Below are positions 1 to 8,378 of a stretch of 64,000 bases of DNA, piece after piece (within the stretch, counting starts at the first letter, position 1; every line of letters begins with the position of its first letter). The notes under the pieces were generated by a model that saw nothing but the letters and a program-made list of their open reading frames with translations, was not told the origin of the DNA and did not search any database. The translations under genes were made by a program, and so were the position numbers. Source of the stretch: Shinella sp. (GTDB lineage Bacteria > Pseudomonadota > Alphaproteobacteria > Rhizobiales > Rhizobiaceae). The stretch is taken from contig QFQX01000008.1 in NCBI GenBank assembly GCA_003248775.1, forward strand, positions 71,569 to 135,568. Direction: 5' to 3'.

Positions 1-7
1 TGCGACG

Positions 8-481
8 CTACTCACCCTCGCCTCCTGCGCTGGCGCCCATTGCCAGCAGTCGGGCGAAGAGGTGGTGCACCACGGTTTCGGCCACCTTGAGTTCGTCGTC
101 ATTCAGGTCGACGGTTAGCTCGGAACGGAACTCGTCGGCAAAGAGGTTCATTTCGTCGGCCATCCGCTCGCCGTCCGACGTCATGTAGATCTTCTTGACC
201 CGCCGACCCCCTTCCATCGCGCGACGCTCGACCAGACCGCTTTCCGCCATGGAATCGAGGAGGCGCACAAGGGTCGGCGTTTCGATATCGAGTTCGGCGG
301 CAAGCTCGCTCTGGGTCATGCCTTGACGCACGGAAAGCGCAAACAGCACCCTCGCCCGAGGAAGGGTCAGCCCCTTTTGCCGGACAGCGATATCGAACTG
401 TACCCTCAGCTTGCGACTGAAGGCTGCCATTTCATGGATCAGCAGGCGCTGGATTCTGGAGCGGCTCAATTGATCGTTCAC
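8..481 (-). CDS. MarR-family transcriptional regulator
   Basis: A 157-aa winged-helix regulator of the MarR family. Residues about 35-100 carry the typical core: an early helix, the recognition helix region around TQSELAAELDIETPTLVRLLD, and the wing with the GGRRVKKIYMTSDGE stretch. The start is GTG (complement of 479-481), because the ATG two bases upstream runs straight into a stop. MarR proteins usually bind as dimers to palindromes in their own promoter and respond to phenolics, antibiotics or oxidants. A palindrome sits immediately upstream at 485-504, so autoregulation is likely. The gene is transcribed away from dnaB. The ligand and other targets cannot be told from the sequence. Confidence 0.88.
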   Translation of the reverse strand: MNDQLSRSRIQRLLIHEMAAFSRKLRVQFDIAVRQKGLTLPRARVLFALSVRQGMTQSELAAELDIETPTLVRLLDSMAESGLVERRAMEGGRRVKKIYMTSDGERMADEMNLFADEFRSELTVDLNDDELKVAETVVHHLFARLLAMGASAGGEGE

Positions 482-484
482 ATT

Positions 485-504
485 ATTATTAGTACTCTAA
501 TTAT
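485..504. promoter_or_regulatory. Palindromic operator upstream of the MarR gene
   Basis: Arms ATTATTAG and CTAATTAT around a TACT spacer form an 8-bp inverted repeat with one mismatch, in an AT-rich patch inside otherwise GC-rich DNA. It lies 3 bp upstream of the GTG start on the regulator's side. Size and composition fit a MarR dimer site. Binding is inferred. Confidence 0.5.
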
Positions 505-817
505 TGCCATACTATGCAACTTCAAACATGACATTTCTCAAGAGTGCGGCCGTGAAATTCCTGCATGGCGGATCTCTTTGCGCGTTATATTTGCCGCCAT
601 GTCGTGCTGATTCGCGTCCCAGGCGACGCAAGCGGAATCCGTCGTTCGCGAACCGATTTCCTGTGGCCTGTGGAAAAGAGGGACAACCTCCCCGGCAGCG
701 CCCGTTCGGCGCTTTGCGCCCGCGTGTTGCCGTGATGTCGTTGACTCTTGGACGAGCACCCGACAAACCGGTTTTTTTGTTGATCGACGTTTCGAAGAGA
801 AAAGACGGTAGCCCGCA
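505..817. other. Gap between marR-type gene and dnaB
   Basis: About 310 bp with no convincing gene. It must hold the dnaB promoter. A TTGACT at 741-746 could be a -35 box, but I see no good -10 at the right spacing. A short palindrome AAACCGGTTT followed by T residues lies at about 765-778. Short open frames here have no ribosome binding site or recognisable product. Confidence 0.4.
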
Positions 818-2314
818 ATGAACGACACTGCGCGCAAGATTGCTCCCATCAAGCCGGCCGAGCCGCTCTACCGGGAAGCTCCCAACAACATCGAGGCCGA
901 GCAGGCGCTGCTCGGCGCCATCCTCGTCAACAACGACGCCTATTACCGTGTGTCGGACTTTCTGAAGGCGGAGCATCTTTACGAGCCGTTGCACCGCAAG
1001 ATCTTCGAGGTCGCCTCGGAAATCATCCGCATGGGCAAGACGGCGAACCCCGTCACCATCAAGACCTTCCTGCCATCGGATGAAAAGGTCGGCGACCTGA
1101 CGGTGGCGCAGTATCTCGCCCGCCTCGCGTCCGAAGCCGTCACGATTATCAACGCGGAGGACTATGGCCGCGCGATCTACGATCTTGCGCTTCGTCGCTC
1201 GCTGATCACCATCGGCGAGGATGTCGTCAACATCGCCTATGACGCGCCGCTCGACATGCCGCCGCAGGCGCAGATCGAGGATACGGAACGGCGTCTCTTC
1301 GCGCTCGCCGAGAACGGCCGCTACGACGGCGGCTTTCAGTCGTTCAACGATGCCGTGGCGCTCGCGGTGGACATGGCGGGTGCCGCATTCGAACGCGACG
1401 GAAACCTTTCGGGCATCTCCACCGGCATCATGTCGCTCGACGGCAAGATGGGCGGCCTGCAGCGCTCCGACTTGATCATCCTCGCGGGCCGTCCGGGTAT
1501 GGGTAAGACCTCGCTCGCGACCAACATCGCCTGGAACATCGCAGCCGCCTACGAACCGGAAGTCATGCCGGATGGCAACTTCAAGGCCAAGAACGGTGGC
1601 GTCGTCGGCTTCTACTCGCTCGAAATGTCCTCCGAACAGCTCGCCACCCGTATCATGTCGGAGCAGACGGAAGTCTCTTCCTCCAAGATCCGCCGAGGCG
1701 ACATCACCGAGCACGAATTCGAAAAGCTGGTCGGCTTCTCGCAGACCATGCAGAAGGTGCCGCTCTTCATCGACCAGACCGGCGGTATCTCGATTGCGCA
1801 GCTTGCCGCGCGTGCACGCCGCCTGAAACGCCAGCGCGGCCTCGATTGCCTCGTGGTCGACTATGTTCAGCTGATGACCGGCACCGGCAAATCCGGCGAG
1901 AACCGCGTTCAGGAAATCACCGCCATCACCACAGGCCTGAAGGCGCTGGGCAAGGAACTGAACGTTCCGATCATCGCGCTCTCACAGCTCTCCCGTCAGG
2001 TGGAAAGTCGCGACGACAAACGCCCGCAGCTTTCCGACCTTCGTGAATCCGGCTCGATCGAACAGGACGCCGACGTGGTGCTCTTCGTGTTCCGCGAAGA
2101 GTACTATGTGAAGAACATGGAACCGCGCGATCCCGCCGACCCGAAATATGCCGAGTGGGAAGCCAACATGGACAAGGTCAAGGGCACGGCGGACGTCATC
2201 ATCGCCAAGCAGCGCCACGGACCGACCGGCACCGTGAAGCTCGCCTTCCAGGCCGAGTTCACCCGGTTTGCTGACCTCGCCGAACCGAGCTTCACCCAGT
2301 ACGAAGAGCCCTGA
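818..2314 (+). CDS. dnaB: Replicative DNA helicase DnaB
   Basis: A 498-aa hexameric replicative helicase that unwinds DNA at the fork and contacts primase. An N-terminal DnaB domain (about residues 22-125) is followed by the RecA-like motor: Walker A GRPGMGKTS at about 224-232, Walker B region LVVDYVQLM at about 345-353, and the motif DLRESGSIEQDADVV near 405. Length is normal for alphaproteobacterial DnaB. A strong intrinsic terminator follows at 2376. The following genes alr and radA on the same strand match the usual rhizobial order, although two AraC-type regulators and a rhodanese lie between here. No intein or frameshift is seen. Confidence 0.97.
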   Translation: MNDTARKIAPIKPAEPLYREAPNNIEAEQALLGAILVNNDAYYRVSDFLKAEHLYEPLHRKIFEVASEIIRMGKTANPVTIKTFLPSDEKVGDLTVAQYLARLASEAVTIINAEDYGRAIYDLALRRSLITIGEDVVNIAYDAPLDMPPQAQIEDTERRLFALAENGRYDGGFQSFNDAVALAVDMAGAAFERDGNLSGISTGIMSLDGKMGGLQRSDLIILAGRPGMGKTSLATNIAWNIAAAYEPEVMPDGNFKAKNGGVVGFYSLEMSSEQLATRIMSEQTEVSSSKIRRGDITEHEFEKLVGFSQTMQKVPLFIDQTGGISIAQLAARARRLKRQRGLDCLVVDYVQLMTGTGKSGENRVQEITAITTGLKALGKELNVPIIALSQLSRQVESRDDKRPQLSDLRESGSIEQDADVVLFVFREEYYVKNMEPRDPADPKYAEWEANMDKVKGTADVIIAKQRHGPTGTVKLAFQAEFTRFADLAEPSFTQYEEP

Positions 2315-2375
2315 GACGGGGCCGGGCGGCAACCTCTTCTGCCGCCACCGTTCCCAACCAGATCGAAAGTCCATC

Positions 2376-2400
2376 AAGAGGCGCCAACAGGCGCCTCTTT
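2376..2400 (+). terminator. Intrinsic terminator after dnaB
   Basis: A perfect 10-bp stem (AAGAGGCGCC / GGCGCCTCTT) with an AACA loop ends in a short T run, 61 bp after the dnaB stop. It lies between dnaB and the convergent rhodanese gene and may stop transcription from both sides. Confidence 0.75.
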
Positions 2401-2423
2401 CCGTTTCAGGACTGGGGCCGGCC

Positions 2424-2825
2424 TCAAGCCACCGCAGCGCTTTCCAGTTCGAAACCCTCGTCGAGCCAGCCCGTTATTCCGCCTGCCATGATTTTCACGG
2501 GGCGACCGAGTTCGGCGAGCCGCAGCGCGCCACGGGCGCCGCCGTTGCAGTGGGGTCCTGCGCAATAGGTCACGAAGACAGTGTCTTCCGGCCATTCCGA
2601 CATGCGGTTGGCGGTGATCTTGCCATGCGGCAGGCTGATCGCACCGGGGACATGCCCCTTGGCATAGAGTGTAGGACCGCGAACGTCGAGCAGGACGAAG
2701 TCCGCTCCTTTCGCCATGCTGTCATGGACGTCCCAGCAATCGGTTTCAAAGGAAAATTCGGCGGCAAAGTGTTCGCGGGCGATGTCGCTTGGCGCGGGTT
2801 TTACGGCGGTTACGGCGGTGGTCAT
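2424..2825 (-). CDS. Rhodanese-domain protein
   Basis: A 133-aa single-domain rhodanese (sulfurtransferase fold). The domain covers about residues 25-130 and includes FVLLDVRGPTLYAKGHVPGAI and the active-site loop around TYCAGPHCNGG, where Cys is the expected catalytic residue. The start at 2825 is chosen over a longer frame because AAAGGAG lies 10 bp upstream and upstream residues look non-homologous. It diverges from the FtrA-type regulator at 2911 with 85 bp between them. A rhodanese beside an FtrA regulator recurs in rhizobia as far as I recall, so the regulator may control it. The sulfur acceptor is unknown. Confidence 0.88.
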   Translation of the reverse strand: MTTAVTAVKPAPSDIAREHFAAEFSFETDCWDVHDSMAKGADFVLLDVRGPTLYAKGHVPGAISLPHGKITANRMSEWPEDTVFVTYCAGPHCNGGARGALRLAELGRPVKIMAGGITGWLDEGFELESAAVA

Positions 2826-2910
2826 CGGTGTGGTCTCCTTTCGATGCGGCAAACATCGAACGAAAGCCATCCGTTGCAAACTGGCAAGATTGACAATAAG
2901 CGTAAAGATC

Positions 2911-3918
2911 ATGACAAACCCTGCAAACACAAACACTCCCCTTGGCGGCCCTCTCGTCGTTGCCCTCGTCTATGACGGATTGTGCACCTTCGAGTTCGGC
3001 ATCGTGACGGAGATCTTCGGCCTCAGTCGCCCGGAGATGGGACCGGGCTGGTACCGCTTTTCCAGTTGCGCCGTGGATGAAGGGCCGATGCGCGCCCATG
3101 GCGGGCTGGTGGTGACGGCGGATGCGGGACCGGAACTGCTGGAAGAAGCCGATGTCATTGTCGTGCCGGGCTGGCGGGGGATCGACAGCGCCGTGCCGGG
3201 CAGGCTGTGCGAGCGGCTTCGCGCCGCCCATGAGCGCGGCGCTCGCCTCGTGTCGCTCTGCTCCGGCGCCTTCGTTCTTGCCGCAACGGGATTACTCAAC
3301 AATGGCGTGGCGACGACCCACTGGCGCTATGCGGATGCATTGCGGGCCCGATATCCGAAACTGAAGGTCGATGAAGCCTCGCTCTACCAAGCCCATGACG
3401 GAATCTTCACGGCAGCGGGAAGCGCTGCGGGCATCGATCTGCTGATCGAGATCGTCAGGCGCGATTTCGGCGCGGCGGCGGCAAATTCAGTTGCGCGCCG
3501 GCTCGTCATGCAGGCTCATCGGACGGGTGGGCAGGCGCAGTTTCTCGAACGACCGGTCGCCCGGCGCGAAGGCAGCGAAATCACTCCCCTGCTCGACACG
3601 ATCAGGGCATCGCTCATCCGCGATTGGACGATCGAGAACATGGCGAAAGAGTGCCGCATGACCAGCCGGACATTTCTTCGCCGCTTTTCCGAGGCGACCG
3701 GCGCGACACCGGGCGACTGGCTCATCGCCGAACGGGTCGCCGCAGCAAGGCAGCTTCTCTGCCAGGAGGCAGCGCGCATGGAGGACATCGCCAGCGCCGT
3801 CGGCTTCGGCTCGGCCCATACGCTCCGGCACCATTTCAGGCGGAAGCTCGGCCTCAGCCCGACCGAATATCGCGCCCGTTTCATCGAGGAGAACAGCCAG
3901 ACGGCAGTATCAGCCTGA
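2911..3918 (+). CDS. ftrA: FtrA/GlxA-type regulator (DJ-1/PfpI + AraC HTH)
   Basis: A 335-aa two-domain regulator. An N-terminal DJ-1/PfpI-like (class I amidotransferase fold) domain spans about residues 15-175 with the nucleophile-elbow-like SLCSGAF near 115-121. A C-terminal AraC double helix-turn-helix follows at about 235-330, ending with GFGSAHTLRHHFRRKLGLSPTEYR. ATG at 2911 starts just before the conserved domain; a longer frame upstream would overlap the divergent rhodanese. GlxA/FtrA proteins sense small molecules through the N-terminal domain; enzyme activity is usually lost. The likely target is the neighbouring rhodanese gene, by position only. Confidence 0.85.
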   Translation: MTNPANTNTPLGGPLVVALVYDGLCTFEFGIVTEIFGLSRPEMGPGWYRFSSCAVDEGPMRAHGGLVVTADAGPELLEEADVIVVPGWRGIDSAVPGRLCERLRAAHERGARLVSLCSGAFVLAATGLLNNGVATTHWRYADALRARYPKLKVDEASLYQAHDGIFTAAGSAAGIDLLIEIVRRDFGAAAANSVARRLVMQAHRTGGQAQFLERPVARREGSEITPLLDTIRASLIRDWTIENMAKECRMTSRTFLRRFSEATGATPGDWLIAERVAAARQLLCQEAARMEDIASAVGFGSAHTLRHHFRRKLGLSPTEYRARFIEENSQTAVSA

Positions 3919-3944
3919 CCGCTTGCCGAACCACTTTCGGCGCG

Positions 3945-4802
3945 TCAGGCGACGCGGAACTGGCCGGGAGTGACGCCGATGCGGGATTTGAAATGCCGGC
4001 TGAAATGGGCCTGATCGGCGAAGCCGCAACCGAAGGCGACCTCGGCGATGGGACGGCCAAGCCGCAGCAGCATGCGCGCCTGACGGACGCGGACATCCGT
4101 CAGGAAAGCATGGGGTGTGATGTGAAACTCCTTGCGGAAAGCCCGGATCAGATGCGCCCTCGATAACCCGGCTACCTCGGCTACCTCTTCCAGCCCGATG
4201 TCGGACGCGAAATTCTCGGTGAGATAATCGCGGGCGCGCGATATCGCGCTCCGTTCACGCGTGTCGATCGGGGTAATGCTGTGGCTGCCGTAGCGGGCGA
4301 AGATCGTGGCCAGCATCCGGAACATGCCCTCCTCCGCCTCCAGAGCGCCGGACTTTTCCTCCAGCGCCCGGTGCGCCTCGTTGAAGGCCTGCGCCAGTTC
4401 TGCGTCAAACGGCAATTCCCGGGAGAAAGCCGGAGTGGTGTGGCAGGCCCTGCCCGTCACGTCTTCCAGCACCTCGCGAAACAGCGCCTCGCCCGGATAG
4501 ATCATCCTGTAGCGATAGCCGCTGTGTCCGGGCACGCCATCGTGAACGACTTCCGGGTTGATGAGATAGAGATGGCCGGGACCAGTCTCTTCCCGGCTGC
4601 CGCGGATCCGGGCGATCTGACTTCCGGTTTCAATTGCGCCGATAGAGAAGGTCTCGTGGGAATGCGGCGCATATTCATGCGTCTGGAAGGTGGCTGTCAG
4701 GCATTCCATGTCGCGAAATCGCTCGTCGCGCCAGAAGCGCGTCGCCTCGATCTTCGTCAGCGGCATGTCGTTGACGGCCTGAGCCTGAGAGATATTGTGC
4801 AT
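3945..4802 (-). CDS. AraC-family transcriptional regulator
   Basis: A 285-aa regulator. The N-terminal half is a cupin-like AraC ligand-binding domain (residues about 30-165) with HSHETFSIGAIE. The C-terminal 95 residues hold two helix-turn-helix motifs (around GLEEVAEVAGLSRAHLIRAF and IAEVAFGCGFADQAHFSRHF). It converges with the ftrA gene and diverges from alr, leaving 89 bp in which both promoters must lie. The ATG at 4800-4802 lacks a clear Shine-Dalgarno; an internal ATG at 4766 is possible. Effector unknown; control of alr is possible but unproven. Confidence 0.87.
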   Translation of the reverse strand: MHNISQAQAVNDMPLTKIEATRFWRDERFRDMECLTATFQTHEYAPHSHETFSIGAIETGSQIARIRGSREETGPGHLYLINPEVVHDGVPGHSGYRYRMIYPGEALFREVLEDVTGRACHTTPAFSRELPFDAELAQAFNEAHRALEEKSGALEAEEGMFRMLATIFARYGSHSITPIDTRERSAISRARDYLTENFASDIGLEEVAEVAGLSRAHLIRAFRKEFHITPHAFLTDVRVRQARMLLRLGRPIAEVAFGCGFADQAHFSRHFKSRIGVTPGQFRVA

Positions 4803-4891
4803 CGCAAAATATTAGCGCCTTCGGCCGTTCCAGTCTTGAAGAAAAGTGATAGGGTCCCGCTACCCCCTCAACAGAACTGCGCTTTCCCAAA

Positions 4892-6055
4892 ATGACCGAC
4901 GCCTTTGACATTTCCGAAGCCTCCGACGAATTTCTCGCCGCGCCCACGCGACTGACCATCGACCTCACAGCCGTTGCGAACAACTGGCGCGACATGGCGA
5001 AACGATCCGGCCAGGCGCGCACTGCCGCCGTGGTCAAGGCTGACGCTTACGGGCTCGGTATCGAGGATGTCGGCCGCACCCTCTACCATGCCGGCGCACG
5101 CGATTTCTTCGTGGCCGTACCGGCGGAAGGCGCAACGCTTCGCGCCTATGCACCGGAAGCCCGGATCTTCGTGCTGTCCGGCATCTGGCCTGGCGCCGAA
5201 CACTTCTTCTTCGATTACGATCTGGTGCCGGTTCTCGCATCGGAAGAACAGCTCGCCTTCTGGATGTCCGCCGTGGCCGAGCATGGAGAACACCCCTGCG
5301 CGCTGCATGTCGACGCCGGCTTCAACCGTCTCGGCCTGTCGATCGAGGATGCGCTGACGCTGGCCGACGACGTATCCCGGCCTGCAAGCTTCTCGCCCGT
5401 GCTGGTTCTGAGCCACCTCGCCTGCGCGGACGATCCGTCCTCTCCGATGAACCGCCAACAGCTTGAATCATTCCGGCGGGTTAGCGCAGCTTTCGAAGGC
5501 ATCGATTCAAGCCTTTCGGCTTCCGCTGGAATCTTCCTCGGCCCGGAATATCACTTCGACCTTACCCGCCCCGGCATCGCAATCTATGGCGGCGAAGCGG
5601 TCAATGGCGAACCCAATCCGATGCGCCCGACGGTCAAGGCGGAAGCCCGCATTCTGCAGATCCGCGAGGCCAAGGCGGGCGAAAGCGTGAGCTATGGCGC
5701 GAGCCTGAAACTTGCCCGCGACAGCCGCCTTGCCATCGCTTCCGCCGGCTATGCGGACGGCTACCAGCGCTCCGCTTCCGGCAGCGGCGTCGGCCTGCGC
5801 CAGACCGGTCTCGCCGGTGCCCACGGCTTCATCGCCGGGCACAAGGTGCCGGTCGCCGGACGCGTGACCATGGATCTCACGATCTTCGACGTGACGGATG
5901 TTCCTGCCAATACGATTGCCGCTGGCGATTACATCGAACTCTTCGGCCCCAACATGCCGCTCGACGACGTTGCGCGCGCAGCCGGAACGATCGGTTACGA
6001 ACTTTTGACCTCTGTCGGCCTGCGTTACGAACGTCACTATAACGAAACGGAGTGA
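4892..6055 (+). CDS. alr: Alanine racemase
   Basis: A 387-aa PLP enzyme interconverting L- and D-alanine for peptidoglycan synthesis. The PLP lysine is Lys49 in VVKADAYGLG. The second catalytic base is the Tyr in SVSYGASL at about residue 268. An N-terminal TIM barrel is followed by a beta domain from about 250, ending in the conserved TSVGLRYER. Alanine racemases act as dimers in the cytosol. The ribosome binding site is weak. Position between dnaB and radA is typical for rhizobia. Confidence 0.96.
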   Translation: MTDAFDISEASDEFLAAPTRLTIDLTAVANNWRDMAKRSGQARTAAVVKADAYGLGIEDVGRTLYHAGARDFFVAVPAEGATLRAYAPEARIFVLSGIWPGAEHFFFDYDLVPVLASEEQLAFWMSAVAEHGEHPCALHVDAGFNRLGLSIEDALTLADDVSRPASFSPVLVLSHLACADDPSSPMNRQQLESFRRVSAAFEGIDSSLSASAGIFLGPEYHFDLTRPGIAIYGGEAVNGEPNPMRPTVKAEARILQIREAKAGESVSYGASLKLARDSRLAIASAGYADGYQRSASGSGVGLRQTGLAGAHGFIAGHKVPVAGRVTMDLTIFDVTDVPANTIAAGDYIELFGPNMPLDDVARAAGTIGYELLTSVGLRYERHYNETE

Positions 6056-6153
6056 TCACTACCGGGCGGCTTGTATCTTTCCGTCGTTTGTCCTAACTGG
6101 GAAACAAATATTCACTCTTTGTTCTCTTTGAACGAAACGCGGGAAGCTTCCTG

Positions 6154-7560
6154 ATGGCGAAGGCCAGGACTCAATTCATCTGCCAGAATTGCGGAACCGT
6201 TCATAACCGCTGGGCCGGCAAGTGTGACGGCTGCGGCGAGTGGAACACCATCGTCGAGGAAGACCCGATGGGCGGCATCGGCTCAGGCCCCGGCAAAGTG
6301 CCGAAGAAGGGCCGCCCGGTGACGCTCACTTCGCTTTCCGGCGAGATCGAGGAAGCGCCCCGCATTCCGACCGGCATGAGCGAGCTCGACCGTGCCACGG
6401 GCGGCGGCTTCGTACGTGGTTCGGCCGTGCTGATCGGCGGCGATCCGGGCATCGGCAAGTCGACGCTTCTCATGCAGGCGGCCGCCGCCCTTTCCCGCAA
6501 GGGTCATCGCGTCATCTATGTTTCAGGCGAAGAAGCGGTCGCGCAGGTCAGGCTTCGTGCGCAGCGCCTCGATGCGGCTCAGACGGACGTGCTGCTTGCG
6601 GCAGAGACCAATGTCGAGGACATTCTCGCAACGATATCAGAGGGTAAGCGCCCCGATCTCGTCATAATCGATTCCATCCAGACCTTGTGGAGCGACACGG
6701 CCGAATCGGCGCCCGGCACGGTCACGCAGGTCCGCACCGGCGTGCAGGCGATGATCCGCTTCGCCAAGCAGACCGGCGCGACCATGGTGCTGGTCGGCCA
6801 TGTCACCAAGGACGGCCAGATCGCCGGCCCCCGTGTCGTCGAGCACATGGTCGACGCCGTTCTCTACTTCGAAGGCGACCGTGGCCACCATTACCGCATC
6901 CTGCGCACGGTGAAGAACCGCTTCGGGCCGACCGACGAAATCGGCGTGTTCGAGATGTCCGACAAGGGGTTGCGCGAGGTCGCCAATCCTTCCGAACTCT
7001 TCCTCGGCGAGCGCAACGAGAAGGCCCCGGGTGCTGCGGTTTTCGCCGGCATGGAAGGTACCCGCCCCGTGCTGGTAGAGGTGCAGGCGCTCGTTGCTCC
7101 GACGACGCTCGGCACCCCGCGCCGCGCCGTTGTCGGCTGGGACAGTTCGCGGCTTGCCATGATCCTCGCCGTGCTGGAAGCGCATTGCGGCGTGCGGCTC
7201 GGTCAACATGACGTGTACTTGAATATTGCCGGCGGATACCGCATCTCAGAGCCTGCTGCGGATATGGCAATCGCTTCGGCGCTGGTTTCCTCGCTGGCCG
7301 GTCTTGCCCTTCCGGCCGATTGCGTCTATTTCGGCGAAGTCAGCCTGTCGGGTGCCGTCAGGCCGGTTGCGCATACGGCTCAGCGACTGAAAGAAGCGGA
7401 AAAGCTCGGCTTCTCGACTGCTGTTCTGCCCACGGCCTCGTCCGAACTGCCGAAAGGCGGGGCGGGAAAGTGGAAAGAGGTGGAAAGCCTGCCGGATCTC
7501 GTGGCGCGGATCGCCGGTTCCCGGCTGAAGGCCCGCCAGGAGCAGCAGGACGGCGACTGA
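6154..7560 (+). CDS. radA: DNA repair protein RadA (Sms)
   Basis: A 468-aa recombination helicase acting in branch migration. It has an N-terminal four-cysteine zinc finger (Cys10, 13, 24, 27), a RecA-like ATPase with Walker A GGDPGIGKST at about 95-104, the RadA-specific KNRFG motif at about 254-258, and a C-terminal Lon-like domain. All diagnostic motifs are intact. The start codon sits just after a 10-bp palindrome (6142-6151) that includes the likely ribosome binding site. cvpA follows 90 bp downstream. Confidence 0.96.
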   Translation: MAKARTQFICQNCGTVHNRWAGKCDGCGEWNTIVEEDPMGGIGSGPGKVPKKGRPVTLTSLSGEIEEAPRIPTGMSELDRATGGGFVRGSAVLIGGDPGIGKSTLLMQAAAALSRKGHRVIYVSGEEAVAQVRLRAQRLDAAQTDVLLAAETNVEDILATISEGKRPDLVIIDSIQTLWSDTAESAPGTVTQVRTGVQAMIRFAKQTGATMVLVGHVTKDGQIAGPRVVEHMVDAVLYFEGDRGHHYRILRTVKNRFGPTDEIGVFEMSDKGLREVANPSELFLGERNEKAPGAAVFAGMEGTRPVLVEVQALVAPTTLGTPRRAVVGWDSSRLAMILAVLEAHCGVRLGQHDVYLNIAGGYRISEPAADMAIASALVSSLAGLALPADCVYFGEVSLSGAVRPVAHTAQRLKEAEKLGFSTAVLPTASSELPKGGAGKWKEVESLPDLVARIAGSRLKARQEQQDGD

Positions 7561-7650
7561 CTGAATGGGGCAGACATGCCTTTGGTGCCGAAGACGGTGA
7601 TGACGGTGACTTGAAGCAGGCTTTGCCTGCAACTCTTGGAGTTGGTATTT

Positions 7651-8253
7651 ATGCCCATTACGATTTTCGACGGTATTGTCATCGGCGTCGTTCTGTTTTC
7701 AGCCGTACTCGCCATGGTGCGCGGTTTCTCACGCGAAGTGCTCTCGATCGCGAGTTGGGCAGGCGCGGTAGCCGCCGCCTACTATCTCTATCCGATCCTG
7801 GTGCCCTACGTTAAGAACTATACGAGCGACGATCGTATCGCGATAGCCGGTTCCGCGGGCGCCATCTTCCTGATCGCGTTGATCGTGATTTCGTTCATCA
7901 CGACCCGGATTGCCGACTTCATCATCGATAGTCGTATCGGCGCACTCGACCGAACGCTCGGCTTTCTCTTCGGCGCCGCACGCGGTATTCTGTTGCTCGT
8001 CGTCGCAGTCGCCTTCTGGAACTGGCTGGTCGACGTGAAGCACCGGCCCGACTGGGTCAACAATGCCAAGACGAAGCCGTTCCTGGATGGTCTCGTCGGA
8101 AAACTTGAGGCAGTATTGCCGGAGGATATCGAGCCGCAGATCCGCGCGCGCATCCTCGGCAAGGAAGAGCCGGCAGGCGAGCCATCGGCAGAGCAGGCTC
8201 CGGGCGAACAGGCACCCGCCGAAGACGCACCGGCACCCGCCACCAGCAACTGA
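7651..8253 (+). CDS. cvpA: CvpA-family membrane protein
   Basis: A 200-aa inner-membrane protein with about four transmembrane helices in the first 130 residues (starting ITIFDGIVIGVVLFSAVLA), followed by a soluble tail rich in Ala, Glu and Pro. ATG 7651 is preferred over the upstream TTG because GGAG lies 9 bp before it. CvpA is needed for colicin V production in E. coli and is often next to purF, as here; its general role is thought to be envelope related. A small GCAGGC/GCCTGC hairpin precedes the gene at 7616-7630. Confidence 0.92.
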   Translation: MPITIFDGIVIGVVLFSAVLAMVRGFSREVLSIASWAGAVAAAYYLYPILVPYVKNYTSDDRIAIAGSAGAIFLIALIVISFITTRIADFIIDSRIGALDRTLGFLFGAARGILLLVVAVAFWNWLVDVKHRPDWVNNAKTKPFLDGLVGKLEAVLPEDIEPQIRARILGKEEPAGEPSAEQAPGEQAPAEDAPAPATSN

Positions 8254-8257
8254 CATG

Positions 8258-8276
8258 GCGCGGCCATCGGCCGCGC
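8258..8276 (+). terminator. Terminator-like hairpin after cvpA
   Basis: A perfect 8-bp GC stem (GCGCGGCC / GGCCGCGC) with a 3-nt loop, 4 bp after the cvpA stop. There is no T run, so it may only pause polymerase or protect the mRNA end. purF starts 100 bp later. Confidence 0.35.
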
Positions 8277-8378
8277 AAGAATTCGCATGACGGAGGCAGC
8301 CGGATCGGGACAGACCGGTGCCGCCGTGGTAACGCATTCCAGATTGCAGCTGTCCCGTGCGAGCAAAGGCGAGCTTCG

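Noticed and set aside
512..1714. Long open frame on the minus strand across the dnaB 5' half
   Set aside because: It is the antisense shadow of high-GC dnaB codons, with Arg/Gly/Asp-rich composition and no domain.
6142..6151. GGAAGCTTCC palindrome at the radA ribosome site
   Set aside because: Ten symmetric bases are short and could arise by chance; no further evidence of regulation.
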